Part shown: positions 22,339 to 32,682 of the stretch, in pieces
How positions within the stretch are numbered: the first letter of the stretch is position 1
Layout: each line of letters starts with the position of its first letter
Assembly (NCBI GenBank): GCA_036927565.1
Contig: JAYESD010000005.1
Location: 10,446,565 to 10,510,564 of the forward strand
Length of the DNA: 64,000 nucleotides
Direction of reading: 5' to 3'
From: Tuctoria greenei
Lineage: Eukaryota > Streptophyta > Magnoliopsida > Poales > Poaceae
Translations under genes and position numbers: made by a program
Notes under the pieces: model-generated
What the model was told of the DNA's origin: nothing
The model's input: only the letters and a program-made list of their open reading frames with translations
Database searches by the model: none

Positions 22339-23070
22339 TTATGTCTTATCACGTAAAAAGAAAACCCACGTGAAGCGCAAAAAATCATCAACAATTACTA
22401 AACCATATTTGTTACCGCCGATGCTTATGTAAGCAATTGGACCAAATAGGTCCATGTGAAGGAGCTCGAGCGGTCTAGTCATAGCCATGACATTCTTTGC
22501 GGGATGAGGTGCTCCTACTTGCTTCCTGGCTTGGCACGCGCTACAAGGTCTGTCTTTCTCAAACACAACATCCTTCAAATCTCTTATGTGATCGCCCTTG
22601 AGGAGTTTTTGAATATTCCTCATACCAACATGTGCTAGCCGTCTATGCCACAACCAACCCATGTTGGTCTTTGCAATCAAGCATGTGTCAAGTTCGGCTT
22701 TATCTTTGTTGAAGTCAACAAGATAAAGCTTTCCCTTTAACACACCCTTGAATGCAACTGAGTTATCACTCCTTCTAGTGACGATCACACCCTCATTAGT
22801 GAACAAGCAATTATAACCCTTGTCGCATAATTTAGATATGGAGAAAAGGTTATAATCTAAGGAATCGACATGCAAAACATGAGAAAGAGTGTGTTGAGAC
22901 GATATTGCAATTTTACCGGTACCGAGCACCCTTCCTTGACTATTGTCTCCAAAATAGATGCCCTCGCTTGAATCCTCATTCTCTTCATATTCTACAAACA
23001 TTCTTCATTCTCCAGTCATATGATTGGTGCATCCACTGTCTAGCACCCATTTTGCTCCACCGGAGGAGTA
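22339..23070 (-). pseudogene. Copia-2 protease C-part and integrase N-terminus
   Basis: Encodes the end of the protease and pre-integrase region (SSQHTLSHVLHVDSLDYNLF), then the integrase zinc finger WHRRLAHVGMRNIQKLL with CSACQARKQ. The first catalytic Asp follows in LLHMDLFGPI. Upstream of 23001 a stop lies near the CTNHMTG protease motif. It is in the same frame as gag. Confidence 0.87.
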
Positions 23071-23086
23071 GGCCCGCAAAAACAAA

Positions 23087-23935
23087 TTATGCCTTGGTTT
23101 TAGGTACCCAAGCTTGTTTGGGTCCTTTGAGGTTAGTTACAAGAGATTTGGGCACCCACACATGGGATTTGGTGTTCCCATGGTGTGGCCCAACATATTT
23201 AGCATAAACTTTACCAAAAGTATTTTTCATAAGAACATATGATGCATCAAAGGTTCTAAACAAAAGTTGTTGCTCATATGTATTAGCATGTTTGGACTTG
23301 TCAACATTATTAGCCTTTCTAGCTTGAGGGGAGTTTCCCTTGACAAAAGCAATGCGCTCCTTGTTATTCTTGTGGCTTCTAGCATTTTGTATTTCACCAC
23401 AAGAATACCCAATGCCATATTTGACATTCGGAGGTCTTGTGGCCAAGTATGCACTGCGTGCATACTTGATCTTCTCCTTGTCAAATATGCTATTATGGGA
23501 AGGATGCTTGTCCTTTGTCAAGTTCGACTCATCCTTCAAGTTAGTGTCAATTTTAGCACATCCACAAGTAATAGTAGTTTCAGATTTTAAGTGTTGAGAA
23601 GGTGAACTTGAAGAGGATGAAGGGTCACTTTGCTTGAGTGACTCAACTTGTACCTTGAGGATCTTGTTAACTTTGGTCAAGTTAGCAAGTTCATCCTTGA
23701 TGATTACATTTGAGTCGCTTAACTTCAAGCAAGCTTCCATGCTTGAAGCTAACTCAAGCTCTAGTGATTTGCTTCGCTCCTTTTCAAGTTCAAGGAGCTT
23801 TTTGATCTTAATATACTCCTCCTTTTGAAGGATGCTCATATCTTCTTGGCGATCAACAAGCTCCTCCTTATCAATAAGTGTATCCATTAAGAATTTCATT
23901 TTTGCAGTAGTTTTCTTATCTAGACCAACTAGCAT
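23087..23935 (-). pseudogene. Copia-2 coiled-coil spacer between gag and protease
   Basis: A 280-residue stretch, frame-shifted relative to gag. Its first half is a strongly charged heptad-like coiled coil (KEEYIKIKKLLELEKERSKS). A Ser run (SSSSSSPSQ) follows, then KYGIGYSCGEIQNARSHKNN and a tail PKQAWVPKTKA just before the protease. Such a long spacer is typical of SIRE elements. Confidence 0.8.
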
Positions 23936-24234
23936 ATCTTCATTATCACTATAAGTATAACTATCGCTAGAGTAAGAATGCGAGGAGGAAGATTTAGTTG
24001 TTACCTACCTTTTACCTTCCTTCGCCATGAGACATGTGTCATTGTCCTTCCATGCGCCGATAGTTGGGAAGAGGGTCAATTTCTTGGTCGTCTTCTTGAT
24101 GGCTATGCTAGCCATCTCCTCTTCCTCTTCGGACGAGGACTCATCATTTGAGTCCCATTCCTTTCCTAGGTGCGCCTATCCAACCTACTTTTTCTTCTTG
24201 AAGAACTTCTTGGGTTGAGGCTTTGTTTCCTTGG

Positions 24235-25434
24235 TTTTCTTCTTGTTTTCTTCATACGGGAAATCAACTATAAAGTGGTCATATTCACCACAGTTATAGC
24301 AAGCTGGCCTCAACTTCGGGCTTGACTTGTCTTTGTGTTTTCCCTCATTGATATACCCCCTTGTCTTCTTTTCATCATCTTTTTGAATTTCTTCATAAAG
24401 AGGATCATGTCTTCTTCATCTATATCGCTGCTCTCATCATCACTGTCTTCTTCTTCTTGAGTCTCTCGAGCTTCTTTTGATAAGGGCTTGCAAGTGGACT
24501 TCAAGGCGACCCCCTTCTTCTTTGCCGAGGTGAGGTCGCCAATCTCCTTAACATGTTTTGCTTGCTTCTCCATCATCTCGAAATTGATGATCTTTCCAAG
24601 CAATTCGCCCGGGGTCATTTTCTTGTACCCGGGGCTTTCTCCAATCATCGAGCACAAGGATACATTATGAGGCATGAAAGCTCTAATAATGAGCTTCACC
24701 ACCTCGTGATTGTTCCACTTTTTGCTTCCATATGCTCGAACCTTGTTGATGAGAGTCTTCAACCGGTTGTACATGTCCTGCGGTGACTCATTTTCTTCTA
24801 TGGCAAATCTTCCCAATTTGCCTTCGATCATTTTAATTTTTGCTTCTCGCACATGACGATCACCTTCATGTGCAGTTTGTAGTGTGTCCCATATTTATTT
24901 TGCAATCTCGAGTCCATCCACTTTGGTGAACTCATCTCTACTCAATGAAGATGTAATGACAGCTGCAGCTTGAGCATTTCGATGAATTGCTTGCTCTTGC
25001 CTTGGTGTGAGCTCTTCATCATCGTTCGGGATATCTATTCCTGTACACACTGTATGCCACAAGCTTGGGTTAAGCGAGATTAGATGCATGTTCATGTTTT
25101 GCCTCCATATAGAATAATCATTGCCGTCAAAGTGTGCGACTTTTCTTAGAGGGATTGATAAGTAATGATTGTTATTAGAAGTCAAACGATCATAGTTAAA
25201 AGGATATCGGGAGTAGTCGGTGTGACTACTCCCCTTCTTCTTCTTCTTGTCCTCGATCTTCATCTTTCCTTTGGAGAGAGCTTTCTTCCTTAGGAGTGCC
25301 TTGAGTTCAGGCATCTCCTCATCATCATCCTCGAAGTCCTGAATGGCGTCGAGGAGCTTCTCTAATTTATGAGCCTTCTCATCTTCAACCTCCTCTTGGT
25401 TGAGGCTCTTGTGCACATCCTTCATGTCCGACAT
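24235..25434 (-). pseudogene. Copia-2 gag
   Basis: The frame starts at ATG 25434 (MSDMKDVHKSLNQEEVEDEK), 39 bp after the primer site. It contains the copia gag core (FDGNDYSIWRQNMNMHLISL and, after a TAA near 24895, FAIEENESPQDMYNRL and TPGELLGKIINFEMMEKQ). The zinc knuckle reads CYNCGEYDHFIVDFP near 24280, in which the last Cys of CCHC has become Phe. Gag forms the particle and binds RNA. Confidence 0.88.
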
Positions 25435-25472
25435 TTTCTCTTCGAGCGATTAGTCTCCTTTTGAAGAGCCTT

Positions 25473-25484
25473 GCTCTGATACCA
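25473..25484 (-). other. Primer binding site of copia-2 (initiator Met tRNA)
   Basis: TGGTATCAGAGC on the minus strand, 2 bp after the LTR end. It fixes the LTR boundary at 25487. Confidence 0.9.
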
Positions 25485-26245
25485 ATTGAATGTGGCCTAG
25501 AGGGGCGTGAATAGGCCTTTCTGATCTTTTGTCGGAACCTGCAACACTTAGCAACTTGATCAAATACCGATAAATCGGACTAGTCCAGTAGTGTGCGGAC
25601 TAGTCCGGTGCATGTGGACTTGATCGATCAAGTTTGATCGATGATCTCGATCCAAGTACTCTACGCAGCGGAAATTAAGATGTAACTAGAGTATGTTGCT
25701 TCAATTAAACTGAAGATAGCACAAGGTAACCTTAGTTTCAAGTTTTGACATAATTTGACTATGATCAATTAAACCCTAGATGCAATGAACAATAAGCACA
25801 AAGTGAAGACACAAGATTTTTATCCCGTGGTTCAGTTCCCACGAAGGCAACCTACATCCATGTTGAGGATCCCACGAAAGGACCGGGTCTTCACCAACCC
25901 TACCCTCGTCGAATCGCCACGGAGGCTGATTCTCTTCCACTAATCACAAAGGGAAAATCACCAAGTTCAAGGGGCCTTCTCACAAGTTGAGGGCTCCCAA
26001 AGATTTACAACTAAATACACCACTAACACACTCGGATTATATGCAATAAAGAACAAGAGTGTGCGAGAGAATCAAACCCAAGAGCTCAAAATGTGAAGAA
26101 TCGTGTCTCTCCTTTGATCTAAAGTTAATCCTCAAGAATTTGATCTTTCTTGCGTTGGATTGTGTGGAGAGACGTGTTTTATAGGCTCTTGGAGGGTGTG
26201 ACGGCACAGGGGGTCGATAGAGATTGATTAGGGGCGGTGCATCTC

Positions 26246-26253
26246 TATTTATA
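26246..26253 (-). promoter_or_regulatory. Probable TATA box of copia-2 LTR
   Basis: TATAAATA on the minus strand, matching 5304 in copia-1. Confidence 0.6.
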
Positions 26254-26289
26254 CTAGGGTTTCCAAGGGTTACCATTAGGGTTTTCAAA

Positions 26290-26815
26290 GTTCGGACTAG
26301 TCTGTGGTAGACTCCGGACTAGTCTGGTGTGCGGCGTGTGAGAAACCCTAAGTGTCCTGAATTATCGGACTTGTCTGGCCAGGGGCGGACTAGTCCGATT
26401 TTGTCTCTGGAGTTGTTCGGACTAGTCCGGTCGTGGTGAAACCCTTAGTGAATTGGGGACAAGTCCGCACTTGGAGGACTTGTCCGATTTTATTCAGAAG
26501 GTTTTCTGGACTAATCAGTGCAGATATCGGACTTGTCCGATTTAGGTCAGTAAGATATCGGACTAGTCCGTGGTGATATCAGACTTGTCCGATTTCGTGC
26601 AAAACTGTGAAGTGCTGAGGACTAGTCCGCGCTGGGGAGGAGTAGTCAGATCTTAGTCAAAAATATATTGGACTAGTCTGTGGTGATATCGGACTAGTCC
26701 GGTCTGTTGAAACTGGACTACGCACACAAGTCCTCACTGGGAGGATTTGTCTGATCTTGGACAGAGAGAAATCGGACTAGTCCGTGGTGATGTCGGACTA
26801 ATCCGGACCTATATA
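26290..26815. repeat. Palindrome array in copia-2 LTR
   Basis: About twenty motif copies with TA, AA or TT cores (for example TCGGACTAGTCCGTGGTGAT repeated near 26565, 26675 and 26773). A further pair lies at 25575-25620. Confidence 0.88.
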
Positions 26816-26856
26816 ACTTTGTGCAGTAAGAGTGATTAAAATTTTCTTAGTGGGGG

Positions 26857-26871
26857 CACTACTACAATAAG
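26857..26871 (+). repeat. CACTA-1 left terminal inverted repeat
   Basis: CACTACTACAATAAG; 13 of 15 bases pair with the right end at 40081-40095. Confidence 0.9.
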
Positions 26872-27290
26872 CCTCATCGCAGGCGGCTCCAAATGTATTA
26901 TCACACGCGGTTTCTAAAACCGCCTGAAACGAAGAGCCTGTGATAATCTGCAATTTCACAGGCGGGGAGGTGAATCCGCCTGTGAAGACATATTATCACA
27001 GGAAGTTCTTTATATAGGCTAGCCGTCTGTGAAGACACATTATCACAGGCGGGTCGTGCAGCATATATAACCGTCTGTGATAATTGTGTTATCATAGGTG
27101 GATCTTTACCTACGACAAGCCGCTTGTGGAGACATTTTATCGCAGCCAGTTTGTACCATAACAGTAACCGCCTGTGATAATTAGGTTATCACATATGGTT
27201 CTTTACCTATATCTAGCCGCCTGTGATAATGATATTTCACAGCTAGTTCTAGCCGTTGGTAAATAACCGTTTGTGATAAGGTATACCCTA
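26872..27290. repeat. CACTA-1 left subterminal repeats
   Basis: A dozen or so copies of TATCACAGGCGG or its inverse CCGCCTGTGATAA in both directions, probable transposase binding sites. They can pair into small hairpins. Confidence 0.88.
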
Positions 27291-27336
27291 TGCAGTACTA
27301 CCTGTTGTTATTTCTAATTTCCAGGACAATTCAATA

Positions 27337-27415
27337 TTATCATAGAAGTCAATAATATCATCACAGAAGTCAATAATATCATCACAGAAGTCATCTCACA
27401 GAAGTCAATTTCACT
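27337..27415. repeat. Short tandem repeat in CACTA-1
   Basis: About three to four units of ATCACAGAAGTCAATAAT, some 21 bp each, directly inside the subterminal region. Confidence 0.8.
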
Positions 27416-27476
27416 AAAACAATATACATATGTACAAGTTACACATACAATTCATCTCATAGTTTACAAGTTTTCA

Positions 27477-28115
27477 CTAAAAGCTGTTTCTATTGGCATA
27501 GTCGCAAAGTTCTGGCACATCAACTATTGCACCATTCTCATCAAAGAACTCTACACTTTTGTGCAAAATTTCACGACGCACGAATTGACACAGTTCGACA
27601 ACAATCTTGTCGGCTCCTCCACCAGGAATACTTCTACAAACCGGCCATTCTTCGTTCACATTCTTCGTGTGCTGCAATGAAACACATAACATGGTTTAGA
27701 ATGTGTTGGTTTGAACAATCTCAAAGTATAGATCAAAGTGAGAGTATAAAAGAATTTATTTGGTATTTTTGGAGCAGTTGTACTGTGAGCAATTGAATTT
27801 TGAAGTTGGAATCAAAATACGAAAATAATGTTTCTAGTAATATTGAACAGCAGAGAATATATGTATTAAACTATGCTAGTTACAGTGAAAATGAAACTCA
27901 AAAGTAAGAAAATAAGATATCGACATTAAGGACAACTTACATCCTCCTGATCCACTCTATATTCGCTGGCAGTCCAAAGATGCTCGCATACATAATACCC
28001 GCATAAGACACGCCTAGCAGGTTGCTTCAGACAAGCATAATACGTTTTAATGTCTAATGCATTCGTATTAGGAGGTCTTTTACTACCAAGCTGTTCCGCG
28101 TAAAACCGCCAAGCG
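27477..28115 (-). pseudogene. Ulp1-like C48 cysteine peptidase, last two exons
   Basis: Exon 28115-27941 follows an acceptor (TATAACAG). It encodes NALDIKTYYACLKQPARRV followed by LCGYYVCEHLW, the catalytic-Cys region of Ulp1/SENP-like peptidases. A GTAAGT donor at 27940 and a TTGCAG acceptor at 27672 bound a 269-bp intron. The last exon (27671-27477) reads EEWPVCRSIPGGG and ILHKSVEFFDENGAI to a TAG. SUMO proteases of this family are common passengers of grass CACTA and Mutator elements. The His and Asp of the active site would lie in missing upstream exons, so this is a 3' fragment. Splice sites look intact, so the fragment may not be very old. Confidence 0.8.
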
Positions 28116-28339
28116 CTGTTATACAAGAAATGTCATATAAAACTTGTCAACACATTCTAAATGTGTGTAAATTAAAATTATTGAATAAATGTACAATTTT
28201 AAAATGAAAACGAAATCTTTGTAACGATCTGGAAAGGTCAAAACGTACAATTTCATTCTTCACTCCAATCTACTTCAATCCAATTAGACTGAGTACACTC
28301 AAACAAGCCCTGAAAGATTTCTTTCTCTTCTCTCTATTT

Positions 28340-28552
28340 TAATAACTTACGAAGATGCTACTTTATCAGTTCTAATGACTGAATATATTGACTACAAATC
28401 AGTACCATATCTCTTAGTGCTTCACACAAGCGACGAAGCGAACAACTTCAATCACAAATCTTGTTTTACTATTTTCATTGGAATTTGACCTTAATCTTTC
28501 AAGCATAGATTTATCAATAAGTGAAGCTTCCTCATCAGACATGTTAATGGTA
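28340..28552 (-). pseudogene. SNF2 helicase fragment A, arm 1
   Basis: On the minus strand it encodes DEEASLIDKSMLERLRSN then SKTRFVIEVVRF, followed by a decayed stretch matching the 'alter-nate frame VLIFSQYI' motif of the partner arm. KTRFVIEVVR upstream of VLxFSQ is the start of the helicase C-terminal domain in DRD1/CLASSY-type SNF2 proteins, which act in RNA-directed DNA methylation. Frameshifts make it non-coding. Confidence 0.68.
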
Positions 28553-28587
28553 GTTACAAGTGAAGGGTGTGTTGAAGCTAACGAAAT

Positions 28588-28743
28588 CTCAACGAGACTG
28601 AAGACAAAGAGATGCTACATATGAGTGACAATGTCCAGGTTAGACAATATGAAGCTATGATGGCAGCCTTGAGCAACATGAAAAGTGATGCAAAGGTTAT
28701 GCTTGCATCAACCAATGCATGTTGTGAGGGCATAACACTTGTT
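28588..28743 (+). pseudogene. SNF2 helicase fragment B, arm 1
   Basis: In frame with ATG 28612 this reads NETEDKEMLHMSDNVQVRQ then SDAKVMLASTNACCEGITLV. The second part is helicase motif V of Rad54-like SNF2 proteins (canonical ASTKACxEGIxLVGASR). It continues three codons past the arm (RASQ) into the loop. Fragment B is in the opposite direction to fragment A in the same arm, so the captured pieces were rearranged. Confidence 0.78.
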
Positions 28744-28768
28744 AGAGCATCACAGTTATGCTTGCCCC

Positions 28769-28912
28769 AACAAGTGTTATACCATCACAACATGCCTTGG
28801 TTGATGCAAGCATAACCTTAACATCACTTTTCATGTTGTTTAAGGTTGCCATCATAGCTTCACGCTAACCTGGACATTGCCACTCATATGCAGGATCTCT
28901 TTATCTTCATTC
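28769..28912 (-). pseudogene. SNF2 helicase fragment B, arm 2
   Basis: Reverse-complement copy of 28588-28743. Its minus-strand text keeps HMSGNVQV and ASTKACCDGITLV, closer to the canonical motif V than arm 1 (STKACC instead of STNACC). Small deletions near 28862 break the frame. Confidence 0.75.
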
Positions 28913-28956
28913 CAATTCAGATTTCATTAGCTTCAGCACATCCTTCACTTATAACT

Positions 28957-29316
28957 GTCATTAACATGTGTGATAAGGAAGCTTCACTTACTGATAAATA
29001 TATGCTTGAAACATTAAGGTGGAATCCCTATGAAAGGGTGAAAACAAGATTTGTGATTGAAGTTGTTCGCTTCCTTGTGTGAAGCACTAAGAGGGTAGGT
29101 ACTGATTTTTAGTCAATATATTTAGGCATTAAAACTGAGAAAGGAGCATCTTCCTAAGTTTTCAAATGGATAGGAGGGAAATAAATCATTCAAATGGATG
29201 GGAAAAATCCTTCTAAGGATTGTCAGGCTTCAATTGATGCTTTCAACAATCCAAATGATGAGCCACGGGTGTTACTTGCATCTACAAGAGCTTGCTGTGC
29301 AGGGATTAGCTTGACA
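28957..29316 (+). pseudogene. DRD1/CLASSY-like SNF2 helicase fragment, arm 2 and beyond
   Basis: The plus strand encodes, across frame changes, VKTRFVIEVVRF, CEALRG-VLIFSQYI, KEHLPKFSNG and then KDCQASIDAFNNPNDEPRVL followed by LLASTRACCAGISLT at 29316. These segments are in the natural order of the helicase C domain of a DRD1/CLASSY-type SNF2 protein, which helps RNA polymerases IV or V reach chromatin for DNA methylation. The codons continue after gypsy-3 as (T)-stop-A-Y-R at 39701-39712, matching TGASR, and then the CACTA-1 subterminal repeats begin. The second half is outside the inverted repeat and differs from fragment B, so it may come from a paralogue. Stops and frameshifts show it is not translated. 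Confidence 0.75.
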
Positions 29317-32105
29317 TGTGACACCCGGTTCCGAAAATGAACCAAGTGAACGCATATGTGTGCCCAGAATGTTCAACACACATACATGAGTGCATCACAA
29401 AAGAGTATACAGAAAATTACCACATCACAAGCTTAATTATCAAATTTTATTGCACAAACCATATTATCCTCGAATACAAACTCTAATAAATATTAATGAC
29501 AAGTTCAACTAATGCAGCAGATTTAAACTAAATAAGCAATCTAAACAGCTAGGCAGCATAAACGATAGGGTATAGCACAACTCCAATCCACACCACAGGC
29601 AAAGCTGACGGTAGACACGGCCTAGAACTCCGCATTATCACCATTAAACTCCCAATCCTGACCTGCAACTGTTGAGGGGGGGGGGGTTGCAAGAGTGAGT
29701 ACATGTCGTACTCAGCAAGTGTGGAAAGTATGACATGTGGCTGATTCAAATGACGAATATAATAATGATTGAGTGCTGAAAAGTATATTAAACATTTGAA
29801 AAGCAATATACATCATGTATGTGAAATAAACCCATCATAAGCCATATAGTAATCATAATACCAGTCCATATTCCATATCCATCATCCATATACCAATATC
29901 CATATTCAATACCAGAATTCAAATCATAACCAACCATGACCATAATTCCAACCATAACCATCCCAAATACCATCCCAATACCGAGTATCCTCTAATCATG
30001 GAAGTTGTCCAGGTGCTCATAACCGGGAGCACGGCTATCATGATAGTTTTGTTAGACTCTGCAAAGTTTGTACCACTTTACCCACTTGTTTGTGATTTCA
30101 TCACCCGTTGGCGACTAAAGAACCTCCCTTATGCCAATTACACTTCCTTTGGTGTATGGCCAAGAGATCACAAAATAGCCTTTACAAAGGGATTACTAGC
30201 CTATTTAGACCCCACTGAGGTTTCACCAATGGCGATGTCTCTCACAGAGCACATCTTCAACCAAGGGCCCCCTCTTGAGCCATTCGGATCCCAGGGTAGT
30301 CCCGCCAATCATCAACAAACCCAATCTAACTACCCCTTCCCCGAGCATCTATAATGGTCCAAATAGCACAGGTAACGCCCTAATTATTCAGCTATGCTGC
30401 ACCCATACTTGGCCTCGTGGTGGCACTGTAGTCCTGGCCTATTCTCACATGAACCGGTCCTTAGATCTAAAGCAAGCAAACCACCATACATCCAACCCAT
30501 CCACATACCAGGCTTGCTTAGATCACCCATTACCATGTCATATTAACCAGTTCATGTTAACCAGAATATCATTAATGCATAATTGAATGTGTAGTGTTGT
30601 TCTTCCGTCCCACTTAATTAAGCGAAGCAAAAAGGTAAAAAGCCCTTCCCAACTCTACCATAAATTCGAGGCGACAAGGGTGGTCAAACAACGCAAGTAA
30701 ACTTCCTACCACAGGATTCCCATCAAATTAACACAAGCATGCAGTTTTGCAAACAAAACATTTATTCTAAAAACAGGATCAATATGCTTCAAGGACACTT
30801 GCCTTGCTCTTGCGGTTGATTAGGGTCAATGCCCTCAAACTCTTGGTGCTGTAGATCCTCCGCGACACTTTCTAGCGCAAATCCGTCTAATCCACACAAT
30901 AAACATACAAGACAAGAAACACAATCAAAGGGTGCACAAATATTACTCAATATGACATGACATGCATGATTAATGCAAATGCAAGGTAGAACTTATTAAT
31001 AGATTGCTTTTAATGATCACTAACTAGTTCTAATAGATTTTAACAAGTGTATACAGGTTTGGAGTTGATTAGATCAAATTTTAGAATTGATTCAACACAA
31101 TTTAGTCAGCAAAATCGGACTAGTCTGCAGAAGGCCAAACTAGTCTGCACTTCGCAGAACTAGCAAACTAGGGTTTTCTAGATCGACGTAAATTTGGAGA
31201 TTAGGTGTTGAATTCTCGTAAGGAAAAGAGAATAGAAAGTATACCAGGTGTTTAGAACTCCAATGAATCAAGAAACTTGGAGGTAACACTTGGATCTTGA
31301 TGATCTAGGGTTGGGGATGAACTTGGAGATGAATTGGTGATGAAGAACGAAAGCTTGATGGAGATCTTGATCCTACTTCGTTTCCTCCTCTCCTTCTTGC
31401 TTGGGATCTTCTCCTCCCTCCTTGATGGTGGCTCTCCACGAACTAGGGTTTAGGTGGGGTGGAAAAGTGGCAAATAGATGTCAAGCCAAGGGGTGGCGTT
31501 GTTTATATAGAGGTGGAGGCTAGGGTTAGATGGATTTCGAGTTTGAGAGGAGTAGAGGCCAGTTTAGAGTCCCACATGGGCTCTAAAAGAGTTAGGCACG
31601 ACATCCCTAGGCCCACTTAACATGAAACCCAAGAAACAAGTCGTAAAACAAAATATCAACTCGGAGTCGCGAAATATCGGACAAGTCCGAAAAGGATCGG
31701 ACTAGTTCGAAGTTGTCCAGTGAGATAATCGGACATGTCTGACTTTAGTCAGAAAGGAAAATGGACAAGTCCGCTGGAACACCGGACTAGTCCGGAAAAG
31801 TCTAGGGACTTAGCAAATTTTCAAGGATTCTTGGAATATCGGACTAGTCCGCACAAAATCGGAAAAGTCCGAAAGTTTCCAGAGGCAAAATCGAACTAGT
31901 CCACAGCAAAAATGGACAAGTCCGTTTTTAGTTAGAGAGGAATCGGACTAGTCCTCAGTGAAATCGGACTAGTCTGCACTTTCTCGCATTTTAAGTGCGG
32001 TTTTGCTCCAAATCAACTTTAAACTCGTTCCTCTTGTTGTGGGTTAATGTTAAACATGTATATGAATGTGTGCAAGGCATGATGCATGAAAATGAGGGTG
32101 TTACA
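29317..32105 (-). repeat. 3' LTR of gypsy-3
   Basis: 2789 bp, TGTAACACCC (32105) to GTGTCACA (29317) on the minus strand. Palindrome array at 31676-31985, with two degenerate copies near 31115-31155. Confidence 0.93.
31676..31985. repeat. Palindrome array in gypsy-3 3' LTR
   Basis: About ten copies with ACTAGT and ACAAGT cores in the orientation expected for a minus-strand element. Confidence 0.85.
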
Positions 32106-32682
32106 AACCTACCCCCCTTAAAATGAATCTCGCCCTCGAGATTCGACACGGAAGAGAAGAGATAGGGAAATTCCTTCTTGAGATCATCCTCCAATTCCCA
32201 CGTTGCTTTTTTTTTTCTATGTGGTGCTTCCATTGGACTTTACACCATCGAATCACCTTGTTCCTTGTGACTCTCTCCTTATTTTCCAAGATCTTGACCG
32301 GTTGCTCGGCATAAGTCAAATCTTCCTCTAGTTCCAATTCTTCCATTGGCACTTGTTCTTCCGGTACTCTCAAGCATTTCTTGAGCTGGGAAACATGAAA
32401 GACATCATGTACGTCTAAAAGATGAGTTGGCATCTCCAACTTATACGCTACTTCTCCTCTTTTTTCCAAAATATTGAATGGTCCAATATAACGAGGTGCT
32501 AGCTTTCCTCTTATGTTAAAACTCTTATGACCTCTCATTGGTGACACCTTGAGGTAAACAAAATCTCCCACTTCAAAGGCTAATTTTATTCTCCTATTGT
32601 CCGCATAGCCCTTTTGTCTTGATTGGGCAGCCCTCAAGTTTTCACGAATTATTGGGACTTGCTTTTCGGCTTCTTGCAACAC
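31991..32682 (-). pseudogene. Gypsy-3 integrase C-terminus and chromodomain
   Basis: The frame 32682-32101 encodes PRYIGPFNILEKRGEVAYKL, HDVFHVSQLKKCL and the chromodomain VIRWCKVQWKHHIEKKK. A length change in an A-run near 32210 shifts it to the frame ending at 31991, which gives ATWELEDDLKKEFPYLFSS. The second frame reads over 100 bp into the LTR, as in gypsy-2. This domain is thought to guide insertion to modified histones. Confidence 0.88.

Larger units (their letters stand above)
20416..26856 (-). mobile_element. SIRE-type copia element, 5' part (copia-2)
   Basis: Minus-strand order: LTR (26856-25487), primer site, gag, coiled-coil spacer, protease, integrase, linker and RT, ending at 20416 where the Tat element interrupts pol at ...QANPKEC. 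The protein is close to copia-1 pol where they overlap. Several stops and frameshifts show it is old. Its LTR lacks roughly the first 230 bp compared with copia-1, ending where CACTA-1 begins. Confidence 0.9.
25487..26856 (-). repeat. 5' LTR of copia-2, truncated at its start
   Basis: The minus strand ends ...GGCCACATTCA at 25487. A TATAAATA box lies at 26253-26246 and a palindrome array at 26290-26815. Alignment by eye with copia-1 continues to about 26840 and is then lost at the CACTA-1 edge. The LTR remainder is not found on the far side of CACTA-1. Confidence 0.82.
28311..29187. repeat. Long inverted repeat (hairpin) in CACTA-1
   Basis: Arm 28311-28743 and arm 28769-29187 are reverse complements over about 430 bp with roughly one difference in eight by eye, separated by a 25-bp loop. 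Arms are built from SNF2 helicase coding fragments. RNA crossing this region from either side would fold into a long hairpin. Confidence 0.92.

Noticed and set aside
28255..28312. Possible MITE or hAT-like end (AATCCAATTAGACTGAGTA, AAACAAGCCCT) beside the hairpin
   Set aside because: The phrases resemble common grass MITE sequence, but I could not find a second end or a target duplication.
30275..30586. ORFs of about 90-118 codons repeated in each gypsy LTR (8052, 15684, 30275, 37844)
   Set aside because: Recur only because the LTR is repeated; directions and lengths vary with indels; no recognisable protein.
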